This document shows, piece by piece, positions 8,245-16,832 of a stretch of DNA of 64,000 nt. Position 1 is the stretch's first letter, and every line of letters starts with the position of its first letter. Source of the DNA: Phycisphaerales bacterium (GTDB lineage: Bacteria > Planctomycetota > Phycisphaerae > Tepidisphaerales > Tepidisphaeraceae); the NCBI GenBank assembly GCA_020853095.1, contig JADYZN010000055.1, forward strand, positions 150,064 to 214,063. The letters are read 5' to 3'. Made by a program: the position numbers and the translations under genes. The notes under the pieces are model-generated. The model made no database searches. It had not been told where the DNA came from and saw only the letters and a program-made list of their open reading frames with translations.

Positions 8245-9141
8245 TCAAGCGCCGACAAGTCGGCGCAGACGTTTCTGAACCAGGCCCAGCATCGCCAGGC
8301 CCGCCAAACCGGTCCACGCGGCCGCCGGCAATGGAACGGCTGGCGGCGGGGGAGGGGGAGGCGGGTTGCCATCGTCACCGATGGGCTTGTATTCCTGGCG
8401 ATAGGTCCAGTTCAGGACATCGACGTTTTCAAAGTCCGAGCCGGTTCCGGAAGTGAATCCAACGTAGGCCACATCCCCTTCGAGGACGGTTTTGAGATCG
8501 ACGGTTCGGCTGACAAGAGGATCGGCGGGACGCTGGTTGGATTCGCTTGCGCGAAGGGAAATGACGGAGCCGTCGTAATCCACCCAGGCATACCAGATAT
8601 TGCCATTGTCGAAATCCGGGCTGACATCGAGGGTGAACGGAGAGCCGGCGCCATGGTCCACCACGCCATCGAGGTCGATGCCGACGTGGTTTGAGCTGGG
8701 GTCGTTGTTGTAGACGTTCTGCCAGGTGTCGAATTCAACGCCGACGCTGTTGGCGATGCCCTGATATCCGATTCCCTGGCCAACCGAGCCGGCGCCGGAA
8801 CTGTTGGGCTGAACGACAAAGACCAGTCCATCAGCGCCCGGCACGGTGTTGTCCGGCCCGTCGAACAACGTCCCGCCGGGGTTGGTCATGCGAAAGCTGA
8901 AAAACGTGCTGAAGGCGGTGGCTTGCAGCTTGTTGGTGCTGAAGAAGCTGCCGGCCTGGCTGTATGTCGCCGGGACGACACGAAGCACCGCGCCATCGCT
9001 TGTGTTGACGACGGCGGCGCTGCCATTGAGTTGCAGGCCGGTGGTGTCGGAAAAATTGGGAAACAAAACTTCCTGGGTATCGCCCAGGACCAACGAGGCC
9101 GACATCAGCAATGCCGCGCCAGCCAAACAAATGAAACGCAT
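8245..9141 (-). CDS. Secreted L-type lectin-like protein with VPLPA-CTERM tail
   Basis: 298 residues with a signal peptide at about 1-20 and a beta-sandwich domain at about 25-245. This domain resembles bacterial legume-lectin-like domains (GADGLVFVVQPNSSGAGSVG, then VGVEFDTWQN and HVGIDLDG with acidic/Asn metal-site residues). It ends with a Pro-rich linker and the sorting tail VPLPAAAWTG + helix + Arg-rich end. L-type lectins bind sugars. The tail implies exosortase processing and surface attachment. AGGAGG lies seven bases before the ATG. A strong promoter and a palindrome lie upstream (separate entries). A perfect inverted repeat, GCGCCGAC/GTCGGCGC at 8249-8266, covers the last codons and may act as a terminator between the convergent genes. 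Confidence 0.78.
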   Translation of the reverse strand: MRFICLAGAALLMSASLVLGDTQEVLFPNFSDTTGLQLNGSAAVVNTSDGAVLRVVPATYSQAGSFFSTNKLQATAFSTFFSFRMTNPGGTLFDGPDNTVPGADGLVFVVQPNSSGAGSVGQGIGYQGIANSVGVEFDTWQNVYNNDPSSNHVGIDLDGVVDHGAGSPFTLDVSPDFDNGNIWYAWVDYDGSVISLRASESNQRPADPLVSRTVDLKTVLEGDVAYVGFTSGTGSDFENVDVLNWTYRQEYKPIGDDGNPPPPPPPPAVPLPAAAWTGLAGLAMLGLVQKRLRRLVGA

Positions 9142-9175
9142 GGGGTCCTCCTGCGTTTGAACTGAAATGTCTTGA

Positions 9176-9197
9176 CATGACAGGACATCCTGTCATG
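9176..9197. promoter_or_regulatory. Perfect palindrome in the lectin gene leader
   Basis: Ten-base arms CATGACAGGA (9176-9185) and TCCTGTCATG (9188-9197) are separated by CA. It lies between the predicted transcription start and the ribosome binding site of the lectin gene, so it could be an operator or an mRNA hairpin. Confidence 0.5.
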
Positions 9198-9222
9198 CAC
9201 CCACAGACAGGTAATCAAAAAA

Positions 9223-9251
9223 ATTGTCATGTTGTCGGATTTTCGTGTCAA
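9223..9251 (-). promoter_or_regulatory. Sigma-70-type promoter for the lectin gene
   Basis: On the minus strand TTGACA (9251-9246) is followed after 17 bases by GACAAT (9228-9223), close to consensus, about 80 bases before the start codon. Confidence 0.6.
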
Positions 9252-9336
9252 TTAAAAAATGCCGACGCGACAAGTCGTTGTTAGGGTTCCGTTTATAGGA
9301 TGGCGTGATTAGGCGGCAATTTGATGGTTGAGCCTG

Positions 9337-10341
9337 CTATAGCGGAAGATTTTTTCCGAAGAACGTCAGCCAGTTGTCTCCCATGATGCGGTGAACATCG
9401 GCATCGCCATAGCCGGCGGCGCTGAGCGTGTCGGCGACGCGGGGCAGGTCGGCGGAGGTGCGGATTTCGATGGGAATTTGTTCGCGGCCAAGCCCGCCAT
9501 CCATGTCGGTTCCCAGCCCGACGTGGCGGGCATCGCCAAAGAGATTGCAATAATGGTTGATGTGCGACACCACATCCCGCAGGGTGGCCCGACGCTTGCC
9601 GGATTGTTCGGGGGTCAGCAGAAACTGATCGTAGAAATTGATCCCGATGATGCCATTTCGCAGGTAGATGGCGCGGGCCATGTCATCTGATAAATGGCGG
9701 TCGCCGGGAACCAGCGTCCGGCAGTTGGAATGCGAGGCGATGACCGGCCCGGTGGTCTGGTCGATCAATTGCCAGAACGATTCCTCGGCCAGGTGGGAGG
9801 CGTCGTGGATCATGCCGGCTTTGTCCAGCGCACGCACCAGCTCGACGCCTTCGGGCGTGATGGGGCCGGGGTGGCCGGTTCCGCCGGCGTAGCGGGAGGC
9901 CTTCCATGACAGGCCGACGATCCGCAGGCCCTTGTCGAACCATTCGGCGATGTCTTGCGGGCCGCGCAGCGCATCGGCGCCTTCCATCAGCAGGATCGTG
10001 GCGGGTGGGCCGATCAGTTGGCCCATGCGCAGGCGGGCCAGGTCGGCTTGCTTGCGGACCAGTTGAAGGCGCTTGGCGTCAAACTGCTGTTGATACCAGT
10101 TGTGTTGGGCGAGGGCTTGTTCGCGGGCTTCTTCGGGTGTGCGGTAGCCGGGTTGATTGCCGTCCGCGGGCATGCAGAAAATCGTGCCGCAGAGCAATTC
10201 CACGCCGCCGCGTTTGAGGTCGGGCAGGCCGACGGTGGGGATGCCTTCGTCGTCGGGTTGTTGCTGTTCGGCCGGCAGGGTGACATCGCGGCCGCGCAGG
10301 GCGTTGTAGGCCAGGTCCAGGTGTGCATCGGTGATAAACAT
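9337..10341 (-). CDS. Membrane dipeptidase-type hydrolase (peptidase M19)
   Basis: The 334-residue protein opens with ITDAHLDLAYN, whose H-x-D pair is the first zinc ligand set of M19 enzymes. It continues with LMEGADAL (metal-bridging Glu), GLSWKASRYAGG, DASHLAE and PVIASHSNCR (His ligands), and GLGTDMDGG near the end. The family cleaves dipeptides, including those containing D-residues, using two zinc ions. The ATG at 10341 has AAGGA seven bases upstream and is preferred over the ATG at 10359. No signal peptide is seen, so it is probably cytoplasmic despite the family name. It follows the LPG-synthase-like gene on the same strand after 27 bases. Confidence 0.88.
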   Translation of the reverse strand: MFITDAHLDLAYNALRGRDVTLPAEQQQPDDEGIPTVGLPDLKRGGVELLCGTIFCMPADGNQPGYRTPEEAREQALAQHNWYQQQFDAKRLQLVRKQADLARLRMGQLIGPPATILLMEGADALRGPQDIAEWFDKGLRIVGLSWKASRYAGGTGHPGPITPEGVELVRALDKAGMIHDASHLAEESFWQLIDQTTGPVIASHSNCRTLVPGDRHLSDDMARAIYLRNGIIGINFYDQFLLTPEQSGKRRATLRDVVSHINHYCNLFGDARHVGLGTDMDGGLGREQIPIEIRTSADLPRVADTLSAAGYGDADVHRIMGDNWLTFFGKNLPL

Positions 10342-10368
10342 ATGTTGATCCTTTTCCAACGGTTAAAT

Positions 10369-12027
10369 TTACGATTCGGATTTCCAGGCACGATAATCCA
10401 GGGCGTAGGCCAATCCGGCAACCATCAATTCGCCGATGATCGTCCAGAGTCGCAGCAGCAGTCCCAGGAACATTAAAAACGCTTTGAGCGCCCGCTCATC
10501 GCCGCCGAAATGTTCCAACGTCGACGGTGGCAGGGAGAACCGCAGGAGGGTCACCAGCACCGCCTCGCGAACGCCAAAACCGGCCGGGTTGGTCACGGCC
10601 AGAAACCCCGCGCACCAAGCCAGACAATAGGCCCCGATGATCAAGGGAAGCTGCGACAGTTTCAACCCCAGCGTGTCCGGCTGGCTCATCAAAACCCAGA
10701 GCGCCAACCCCTGCCATGCCAGTCCCAGCATCGACCAGGCCATCAGCTTGGCCAGCAGACGTTTTTGCAGCCGCAGGTCGAAGGGAGGTTTGCCCACCCA
10801 TTTGAGCACGCGATTGATGACGCCCAGGAAAATTTTCGGGTGCAGCAGCAACAGCAGCAGCGGGGCGATGCCGGCCGCGAGGTAGAGATACCAGCGGGCA
10901 TCGGCATCCATCCTTCCGCCGAACCAGGGGAGGCAAACCAGCCCGGTGAACAGGTTGGCCAGCAGAAAGATCGTCAATTCCAGCACCTGGCTGGTGGAGG
11001 AGGTGGCCGCATCGACGCCGTATTTTCGCACCAGGTAAACCCGCCCCAGCACCTGCCAGATCGCGCCGGGCAGGTAGCGTGCCAGTTCCGAGGTGGACCA
11101 GATTCGCGTCGAGGCCGCCACGGGGAGGCGGTGGCCGAATCCGATCAGAATCCGCCGCCAGGAGATGGCTCGAAAAAGGAATAAAAAGAGGGCGAACATC
11201 GCCGAGGCGATGAGGATGCGAATCAGGCTGGTGGATCGAATCTTGTCGTCGATCGCCTCCCAGTGGCCTTCGATCCGGCGGGTGAACCAGATCACCACCA
11301 GCACCATGATCGCCAGGCCGATGCCGTTTCGCAGCCAGGGTTTGGCCCGTTTCCATATCCGGCTCATGCGTTGAAAATGCCGGGGGTGAATCTGGATGAT
11401 TTCATCGGGATCGGGCGGCGGGGAGGCCGGGGCGTGGCGCGCCTGTCGAAGGCGTTTGCGGCGGCGGGGGGGGAGCAGGTCGATTCCCTTTCGACGCATC
11501 CACGGCCTGATTTTGCGGCGGGTGCGGGCGATGAGGTGTAAAATTCCGTTGGCCGACCGCAGCATGATCCGGGCCGCAAGCCAACTGATCAGCGCGAAAA
11601 CGATGTAGATCAGCACGCGCTGCGGCGTGGTGAAGCTGTGAAAATCCAGATCGGTGTGAAACTGCCAGATCAAAATGGCCAGTGCGATGGCCGGGAAGAC
11701 CAGACCGAACAGGATCGCGATCCAGCGATACCCTTTCCATGCCATGTTCAATGGCCGGCCGCGCAACACGCGGGCCGTCAGTTTGCGCTTGCCCGGAAAA
11801 GTGATCAACGCGAAGCCGATCAGAAACAGTGGCAGCCCCCCGGGCCCCGGCACCAGCAATCCCACCGGCCAGGCGGCGATGATCAGAACCCATCCGATGA
11901 TGTTTTTCAGGATGAACCAGAAATAATCTTCAAACGCCCAGCGCACCGACGGGCCGGGGCGCTGGCCGGCCGGCCCGCCCTGCGGAGAGACTGGAACCAT
12001 GATGGATGAATCCGGATCTAAATTCAT
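10369..12027 (-). CDS. PGPGW domain fused to LPG-synthase-like membrane domain
   Basis: 552 residues. The first about 90 contain two membrane segments around AWPVGLLVPGPGGLPLFLIG, which resembles the PGPGW family of small membrane proteins. A basic cytoplasmic region follows (about 165-225, rich in Arg). Residues about 235-545 form a multi-pass domain with the pattern of the lysylphosphatidylglycerol synthase transmembrane/flippase family (SELARYLPGAIWQVLGRVYLVRKYG and TNPAGFGVREAVLVTLL). Such domains move or synthesise lipid-linked molecules. The fusion is unusual. It lies 77 bases after the sulfatase-type gene on the same strand, consistent with an envelope-related operon. Confidence 0.75.
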   Translation of the reverse strand: MNLDPDSSIMVPVSPQGGPAGQRPGPSVRWAFEDYFWFILKNIIGWVLIIAAWPVGLLVPGPGGLPLFLIGFALITFPGKRKLTARVLRGRPLNMAWKGYRWIAILFGLVFPAIALAILIWQFHTDLDFHSFTTPQRVLIYIVFALISWLAARIMLRSANGILHLIARTRRKIRPWMRRKGIDLLPPRRRKRLRQARHAPASPPPDPDEIIQIHPRHFQRMSRIWKRAKPWLRNGIGLAIMVLVVIWFTRRIEGHWEAIDDKIRSTSLIRILIASAMFALFLFLFRAISWRRILIGFGHRLPVAASTRIWSTSELARYLPGAIWQVLGRVYLVRKYGVDAATSSTSQVLELTIFLLANLFTGLVCLPWFGGRMDADARWYLYLAAGIAPLLLLLLHPKIFLGVINRVLKWVGKPPFDLRLQKRLLAKLMAWSMLGLAWQGLALWVLMSQPDTLGLKLSQLPLIIGAYCLAWCAGFLAVTNPAGFGVREAVLVTLLRFSLPPSTLEHFGGDERALKAFLMFLGLLLRLWTIIGELMVAGLAYALDYRAWKSES

Positions 12028-12104
12028 TGACTGCCGGCGTTTGCCAAACCCCCGATTGTAGCCACCGGCCCGAATGAATCGAGAACAAGGGGTGAGGATT
12101 CCGT

Positions 12105-14111
12105 TTATGGGCGATTTTCAACGGCGACCGCCCGGCGGAAATGCCGCCAGGCGACCCATTTTTCGAAAAACGACTCGCGTTGATGGTATTGGTCGAGCAG
12201 TTTCCGGCGTGGGTCGGCCGGTTCCAGTTTTATCATGCTGTTGCCGTCCAGGTGATAAAGTTGCGAATGGCCGTTGCGTTCATCCCATTCATACAAGATT
12301 CCATTGTCGAGAATGGCGTCGATCTGGGCGTGCTGGATGGTTAGATAGGAGACTCTCGCGGGGATGGAGTCGGCCATCAGATCGCGGCCGAGCCATTGTG
12401 CGGGGGATTGGAGGCCGACCATTGACAGGAGCGTCGGCGAGACGTCGATGTGGCTGGTGAACAGCCGGCTTTGCAGGGCGTTGGGGAACAGCTTGGGGTT
12501 GGAGATGATGAAGGGCGTCCAGATTTCCTCGGGTGTCAGGGAGATGCCATGGCTGACGGGGTAGGTGGAGACTGTTTCGCCGTGGTCGCCGACGATGACG
12601 ATCAGGGTATTGTCCAGCAGGTTCATCCGGCGCAGGCTTTGCACCAGCCGGCCGACGTTGGCATCGGCGTAGTGCAGCGAATTGCGATAACGGTTCAACC
12701 AGGTGTCATCGGGGTAGGGTTTGTCATCGCTGGGACACAGATAGGGGTGATGAGGGAAGATCGTGGAATAGAGGAGGAAAAATTTGTGTTGGCCGTGGGA
12801 TTGCAGCCATTGGTCCATGGCATCGACGGTTTGTTCTTCGCGTACGCCCCAGCTCCAGGGGAGCGGTTGGTTGTTCCAGAGGTCGCGGGCGTCCACGAGC
12901 TTGTCAAAGCCTTTGGATCGAAACAGGAAGTTCAAATTGGCGTAGCTTAAAAACCCCGAATGGAACAGGGCGGTCTGGTATCCATTTTGTTTGAGTTGTT
13001 CGGCCAGGCTGGGTTGGGGCAGCGGCCGGCCGTAGATGAGGCTGATGTTGGAGCCGATGTTCAGGAGATAATCCGAATAATACAGGCAATAGGAGGAGCG
13101 TTCGGTCTGGGCAAAGACGGTGGCGTGGTGGGTGAAGCTCAAGCCATGGTCCGCCAGCGCCATGATGTTGGGGGTGGTTTGGCGGTCCATGTGGACGGCC
13201 GTCGTGGATTCCAACTGGATGATCAGGATGTTCATCTCCCGGCCGACGGATGGGCGGGAAAAATCCCGCTCCATGAGCCGGCCGTGTTGCTGGATCGAAT
13301 CGGTGGGCTGCTGGTTGTCGCCATAGTTGGAGAATTCTCCCTGCAATTTCTTCAATCGTTGCTGAACGTCGATGGAGGTGATCGGCGGTTGATAGTGTTT
13401 GATGAAAAAGACGACGGCGTTCTGTTTGATGCCGTAGGTGTCAAATCCGGACAACCGGACGGTCCACAATCCGAACCCGATCACCGTGACGGCCGCGCAG
13501 AACACCCAGAGGCGGGCGGGCGTCGCGATCCATTTCCATCGACCCAGCAGCCATTGCAATGGCCGAATCAGCAGCGGCCAGATCGACAGTCCCAGGGCGA
13601 TCAGGATCAGCGGGGCGATGCCCGCATAGGCCATGATCGACGCCCGGACGATGGCCGGATCATCGGCCGAACGCAGCAGGCGGATTTCCAGCGGCGAGCC
13701 ATACATCTCGTTGACCTGAAGGCTGATGACCGCGAAGAGGGCCATCGCGACATGAACCGCATAGGGCACGCCGCGCGACACCAGCCAGCGCAACGGCGTC
13801 GGCGTCCGGCGGGAGATGGCTTGCAGGATTCGATAGAAGATCGCCAGCGCGAAACAAAGCAGCAGATCGGCCCCAAACAGGTAAAAAACCCCGTCGGGCG
13901 GCAGGTCGGCCAGCGGATTGACGCCATGCAGGCGCCAATACCAGACCAGCAGATAAAGTTTCAAAATGCCAAGAAAGATCAATAAACAAGCCGCCGCGGC
14001 CAGACTGAAACGGTCGGCGGAGGCGTTGGGTGCGGCCGGTGAATCGATATCCTGCTGCAAGGAGATGCCCTCTACTGTAAAAAGTGTAACGGACGATACG
14101 GATTTGTTCAA
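12105..14111 (-). CDS. LTA-synthase-family sulfatase/phosphoglycerol transferase-like protein
   Basis: 668 residues with about five membrane segments in the first about 230. An extracytoplasmic alkaline-phosphatase-fold domain follows: LIIQLESTTAVH supplies the metal-binding Glu, TERSSYCLYYSD lies near the expected nucleophile, and VIVGDHGETVSTYPVSHG holds Asp-His ligands. This is the arrangement of lipoteichoic-acid synthase and related phosphoglycerol or phosphoethanolamine transferases. In a Gram-negative-like planctomycete the product may modify lipids or periplasmic glycans; the substrate is not known. It diverges from the four-gene paralogue array with about 70 bases between starts. Confidence 0.8.
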   Translation of the reverse strand: MNKSVSSVTLFTVEGISLQQDIDSPAAPNASADRFSLAAAACLLIFLGILKLYLLVWYWRLHGVNPLADLPPDGVFYLFGADLLLCFALAIFYRILQAISRRTPTPLRWLVSRGVPYAVHVAMALFAVISLQVNEMYGSPLEIRLLRSADDPAIVRASIMAYAGIAPLILIALGLSIWPLLIRPLQWLLGRWKWIATPARLWVFCAAVTVIGFGLWTVRLSGFDTYGIKQNAVVFFIKHYQPPITSIDVQQRLKKLQGEFSNYGDNQQPTDSIQQHGRLMERDFSRPSVGREMNILIIQLESTTAVHMDRQTTPNIMALADHGLSFTHHATVFAQTERSSYCLYYSDYLLNIGSNISLIYGRPLPQPSLAEQLKQNGYQTALFHSGFLSYANLNFLFRSKGFDKLVDARDLWNNQPLPWSWGVREEQTVDAMDQWLQSHGQHKFFLLYSTIFPHHPYLCPSDDKPYPDDTWLNRYRNSLHYADANVGRLVQSLRRMNLLDNTLIVIVGDHGETVSTYPVSHGISLTPEEIWTPFIISNPKLFPNALQSRLFTSHIDVSPTLLSMVGLQSPAQWLGRDLMADSIPARVSYLTIQHAQIDAILDNGILYEWDERNGHSQLYHLDGNSMIKLEPADPRRKLLDQYHQRESFFEKWVAWRHFRRAVAVENRP

Positions 14112-14182
14112 ATCAACCCTGAAGGGATTGTCCCAAATTACACTTGCATTTATGCCATGGCGGGGTTGTGATGAAGGATGAC

Positions 14183-15496
14183 ATGAGAAAATATTTCATC
14201 GTTCGCAGTTGGGTGGTGGGTCTGGTCGTGATGGTGATGCTGGCGGCCGGCACCACGGCATCGGCCCAGTTTGGCAATACTGACAACGCGCCTGCCCGGA
14301 CCGGCCGGGGGTATGAGGTGAGTGTCAACAATCCGGTGTTTCTGATTTTGCCGGGAATGAATGAGGCGCCCGCGCCCGACTGGGTGAAGCCGGGTGTGCG
14401 GTTGACGTTTTTCAATGTCGTCGCCATGGTTCCCAAGGGTGACATTGCCGACATGTTGCCGGATGAGCGGGGCCGGTGGATCGATCCGAATACCGGCAAA
14501 ACCTTCAGCGTGCAGAAGAACAAGGGATCATATGATGAAGGATATATGCAACTGGATGTGTTGTCGCTGCCGGGCGATGCGGTGGCGGTCGCGGCGCGCG
14601 GTTACAGTAAAGACCTGATGGACGGGTCGATCAAGCCGATCTTCAGCGGAGGGTTTGTCGCGCTGCCGGGGGCGGGCGAGGATTGGTGGGTGAATCCGGA
14701 TGTGTTGAACCAGACGGTGGATCATTTGCAAGGTCCCGTCGTCCAGTCGCTGCGCCTCCGGGAACAGGCGGCGGGCAATGAATACGACGCGGTCTGGATC
14801 AACACCAAAACCGAGGGAGGATACGCCTCCAGGACCTATGATCTGGACAGCGGGTTGACGTTGAACCTCCGCAGCAGCAATACAACCAAGCCGGATGGCA
14901 TGGTCAATCTTAACGGCGAGCAGTTGCGTGTCGGCGGCGCCGCTTATCTGACCGAGGCCAAATTCGTGGGGATGCGGCAGGTCAACGTCCCATGGATCGG
15001 CATGCCCATGCCCAGGACCATGGAGGGCGTGCGGCAACTGGTCTACGAAGGGGAGATGACCTCGACGATGCTGGGCAACACGATCGGCACGCCAATGAGG
15101 ATGGTCATTGATGTCACCGGCCGGGGGCCGAACTTCATCCAGATGAAACGGACGATCACGTTTCATCCCGCCAACGGCACGCCGCCGCCGGAAAGCGTCT
15201 CCCGGATCGTCGGTGGAGTCAATCAGCTTCTGCCTCTTTGTGTCCCGCCGAAAGCGCTGGCGCAGCTGCGCAACGGACAGGTGATCGACAAGGACCCCTT
15301 CACCAATGTCACCACCTTTGTCTCGTTCATCGGGCAGGATCGATCGGGCAACGATGTCATCACGCTGACGGAGTACATCAACGAAAAAAGCGTCCGATAC
15401 GACGTGGTCTATGATGCCAACAGCGGGTTGATGATTGCCTCCCAGTTGAGCGTTCCTCAGTTGAACATGCAGGTAACGCTCTATCTCGTGCAGTAA
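14183..15496 (+). CDS. Secreted protein, tandem paralogue 1 of 4, family unknown
   Basis: 437 residues. The signal peptide covers about residues 1-30 and ends TTASAQ-FGN. The mature chain shares the family features: NPVFLILPGMNEAPAPDWVKPGVRLTF at the start, a central PGAGEDWWVNPDVLNQTVD, VNVPWIGMPMPRTMEGVRQLVYEGEM, and a near-invariant end with ALAQLRNGQVIDKDPFTNVTTFVSFIGQD. There are no membrane helices besides the signal, so it is periplasmic or extracellular. The ATG at 14183 has AAGGA four bases upstream and matches the starts of the other copies; an ATG at 14171 is possible. I do not recognise the family. It is the most diverged copy together with the first gene position in the array. 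Confidence 0.85.
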   Translation: MRKYFIVRSWVVGLVVMVMLAAGTTASAQFGNTDNAPARTGRGYEVSVNNPVFLILPGMNEAPAPDWVKPGVRLTFFNVVAMVPKGDIADMLPDERGRWIDPNTGKTFSVQKNKGSYDEGYMQLDVLSLPGDAVAVAARGYSKDLMDGSIKPIFSGGFVALPGAGEDWWVNPDVLNQTVDHLQGPVVQSLRLREQAAGNEYDAVWINTKTEGGYASRTYDLDSGLTLNLRSSNTTKPDGMVNLNGEQLRVGGAAYLTEAKFVGMRQVNVPWIGMPMPRTMEGVRQLVYEGEMTSTMLGNTIGTPMRMVIDVTGRGPNFIQMKRTITFHPANGTPPPESVSRIVGGVNQLLPLCVPPKALAQLRNGQVIDKDPFTNVTTFVSFIGQDRSGNDVITLTEYINEKSVRYDVVYDANSGLMIASQLSVPQLNMQVTLYLVQ

Positions 15497-15512
15497 AAAT
15501 CGGAGATATCTT

Positions 15513-16817
15513 ATGTCAGTGTGCGGATGGGTTGGGGGAATGGTCGTGATGGCGATGCTGGCGGCCGGCACCACGGCGTCTGCCCAGTTTGGCAACCAGG
15601 AGAACAATCCCCGGCCGGATGCCCGCCATGGTTACCAGATCGACACCAACAACCCGTTGTTTTTGATCTTCCCCGGATTGAAAGAAGCGCCCTCCCCCGA
15701 CTGGGTGAAGCCGGGAATGCGGGTGACGTATTTTTCCGCCAGCGCCACCATCCCACGAGGCGATATCGCCGGACTGGTTCAGGATACTGAAGGTCGCTGG
15801 ATCGACCCGGCCACCGGCCAGCCATATCGAGTGGAGTATAATCGGGGTTCTTATGGTGATGGATACAACCAGCTTGATGTGGTGTCACTGAACGAAGATG
15901 CCGTGGCTTATACATTGCGTGCCTATGGCAACGACTTGATGGGCGGGCCGGTCCGGCAGTTGTCTTCGACCGCCGGCATCACACTGCCGGGGGCCGCCGC
16001 CGACTGGTGGATGAACCCGCGGGTGTTGGACCAGACGGCCGACAACCTGCGGGGGCCGGGCGTCAAGTCGGCGCGCATTGCCTACAAGCTGGACGACGAG
16101 CAATACAATGCGGTCTGGATCAGCACCAAAACCGCCGGTGGATACACGTCCAGCGTGATCGACTTGTCCAGCGGGTTGACGCTTCATTACAGCAGCAGTT
16201 ACACATCCAGGCCCGACGGTGTGACCAACCTGGACGGCTCGTCCATCAAGGTCGGCGGCGGCACCAGCCTCGGGATGACCACATTCAAGGGCATGCGTCA
16301 ATTAACCGCTCCGTGGATTGGCATGCCTATGCCCAAATCGCTGGAGGGTGTCCGGCAAATGGTCTACGAAGGTGAGATGGCCATGACGATGATGGGCAAC
16401 ACGCTCAGCAAGCCGATGCGGGTGGTTTATGACTTTACCGGCAGGGGGAAGGATTTCATCGCGATCAAAAGGACGACCCGGATTGACATGCAAAATGGCA
16501 TGCCCCAGGAGGATGTCGTTTCCACCACATTGAGCGGCTCCCACCAGCTTCTGCCCATGGCCATCCCGCCGCGGGCGCTGGCACAGCTGCGCAACGGCCA
16601 GGTGATCGACAAGGACCCCTTCACCAAAGTCAACACGTTCGTGTCGTTCATCGGCCAGGACCCATCAGGTGATGAGGTGGTGACCCTGACCGAGTACATC
16701 GATGAAAAAGCCACGCGGATGGATTACGTCTATCAGCTCAACAGCGGCATCCTGAGTGCCATGCAATTTTCCGATCCGACGATGAACACTAAAAACACAG
16801 TGTATCTGGTGCGATAA
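15513..16817 (+). CDS. Secreted protein, tandem paralogue 2 of 4, family unknown
   Basis: 434 residues, starting 16 bases after copy 1, with CGGAG before the ATG. The signal peptide has the core MVVMAMLAAGTTASA, identical over many residues to copies 1 and 3. The mature chain starts QFGNQENNPRPDARHGYQID, nearly the same as copy 3. It has the family DWVKPG motif, the central PGAAADWWMNPRVLDQ stretch and the shared C-terminal block AQLRNGQVIDKDPFTKVNTF. No catalytic motif is evident. The tight spacing shows that all four are expressed together. Confidence 0.87.
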   Translation: MSVCGWVGGMVVMAMLAAGTTASAQFGNQENNPRPDARHGYQIDTNNPLFLIFPGLKEAPSPDWVKPGMRVTYFSASATIPRGDIAGLVQDTEGRWIDPATGQPYRVEYNRGSYGDGYNQLDVVSLNEDAVAYTLRAYGNDLMGGPVRQLSSTAGITLPGAAADWWMNPRVLDQTADNLRGPGVKSARIAYKLDDEQYNAVWISTKTAGGYTSSVIDLSSGLTLHYSSSYTSRPDGVTNLDGSSIKVGGGTSLGMTTFKGMRQLTAPWIGMPMPKSLEGVRQMVYEGEMAMTMMGNTLSKPMRVVYDFTGRGKDFIAIKRTTRIDMQNGMPQEDVVSTTLSGSHQLLPMAIPPRALAQLRNGQVIDKDPFTKVNTFVSFIGQDPSGDEVVTLTEYIDEKATRMDYVYQLNSGILSAMQFSDPTMNTKNTVYLVR

Positions 16818-16832
16818 AACCGGAGGTTTCTC

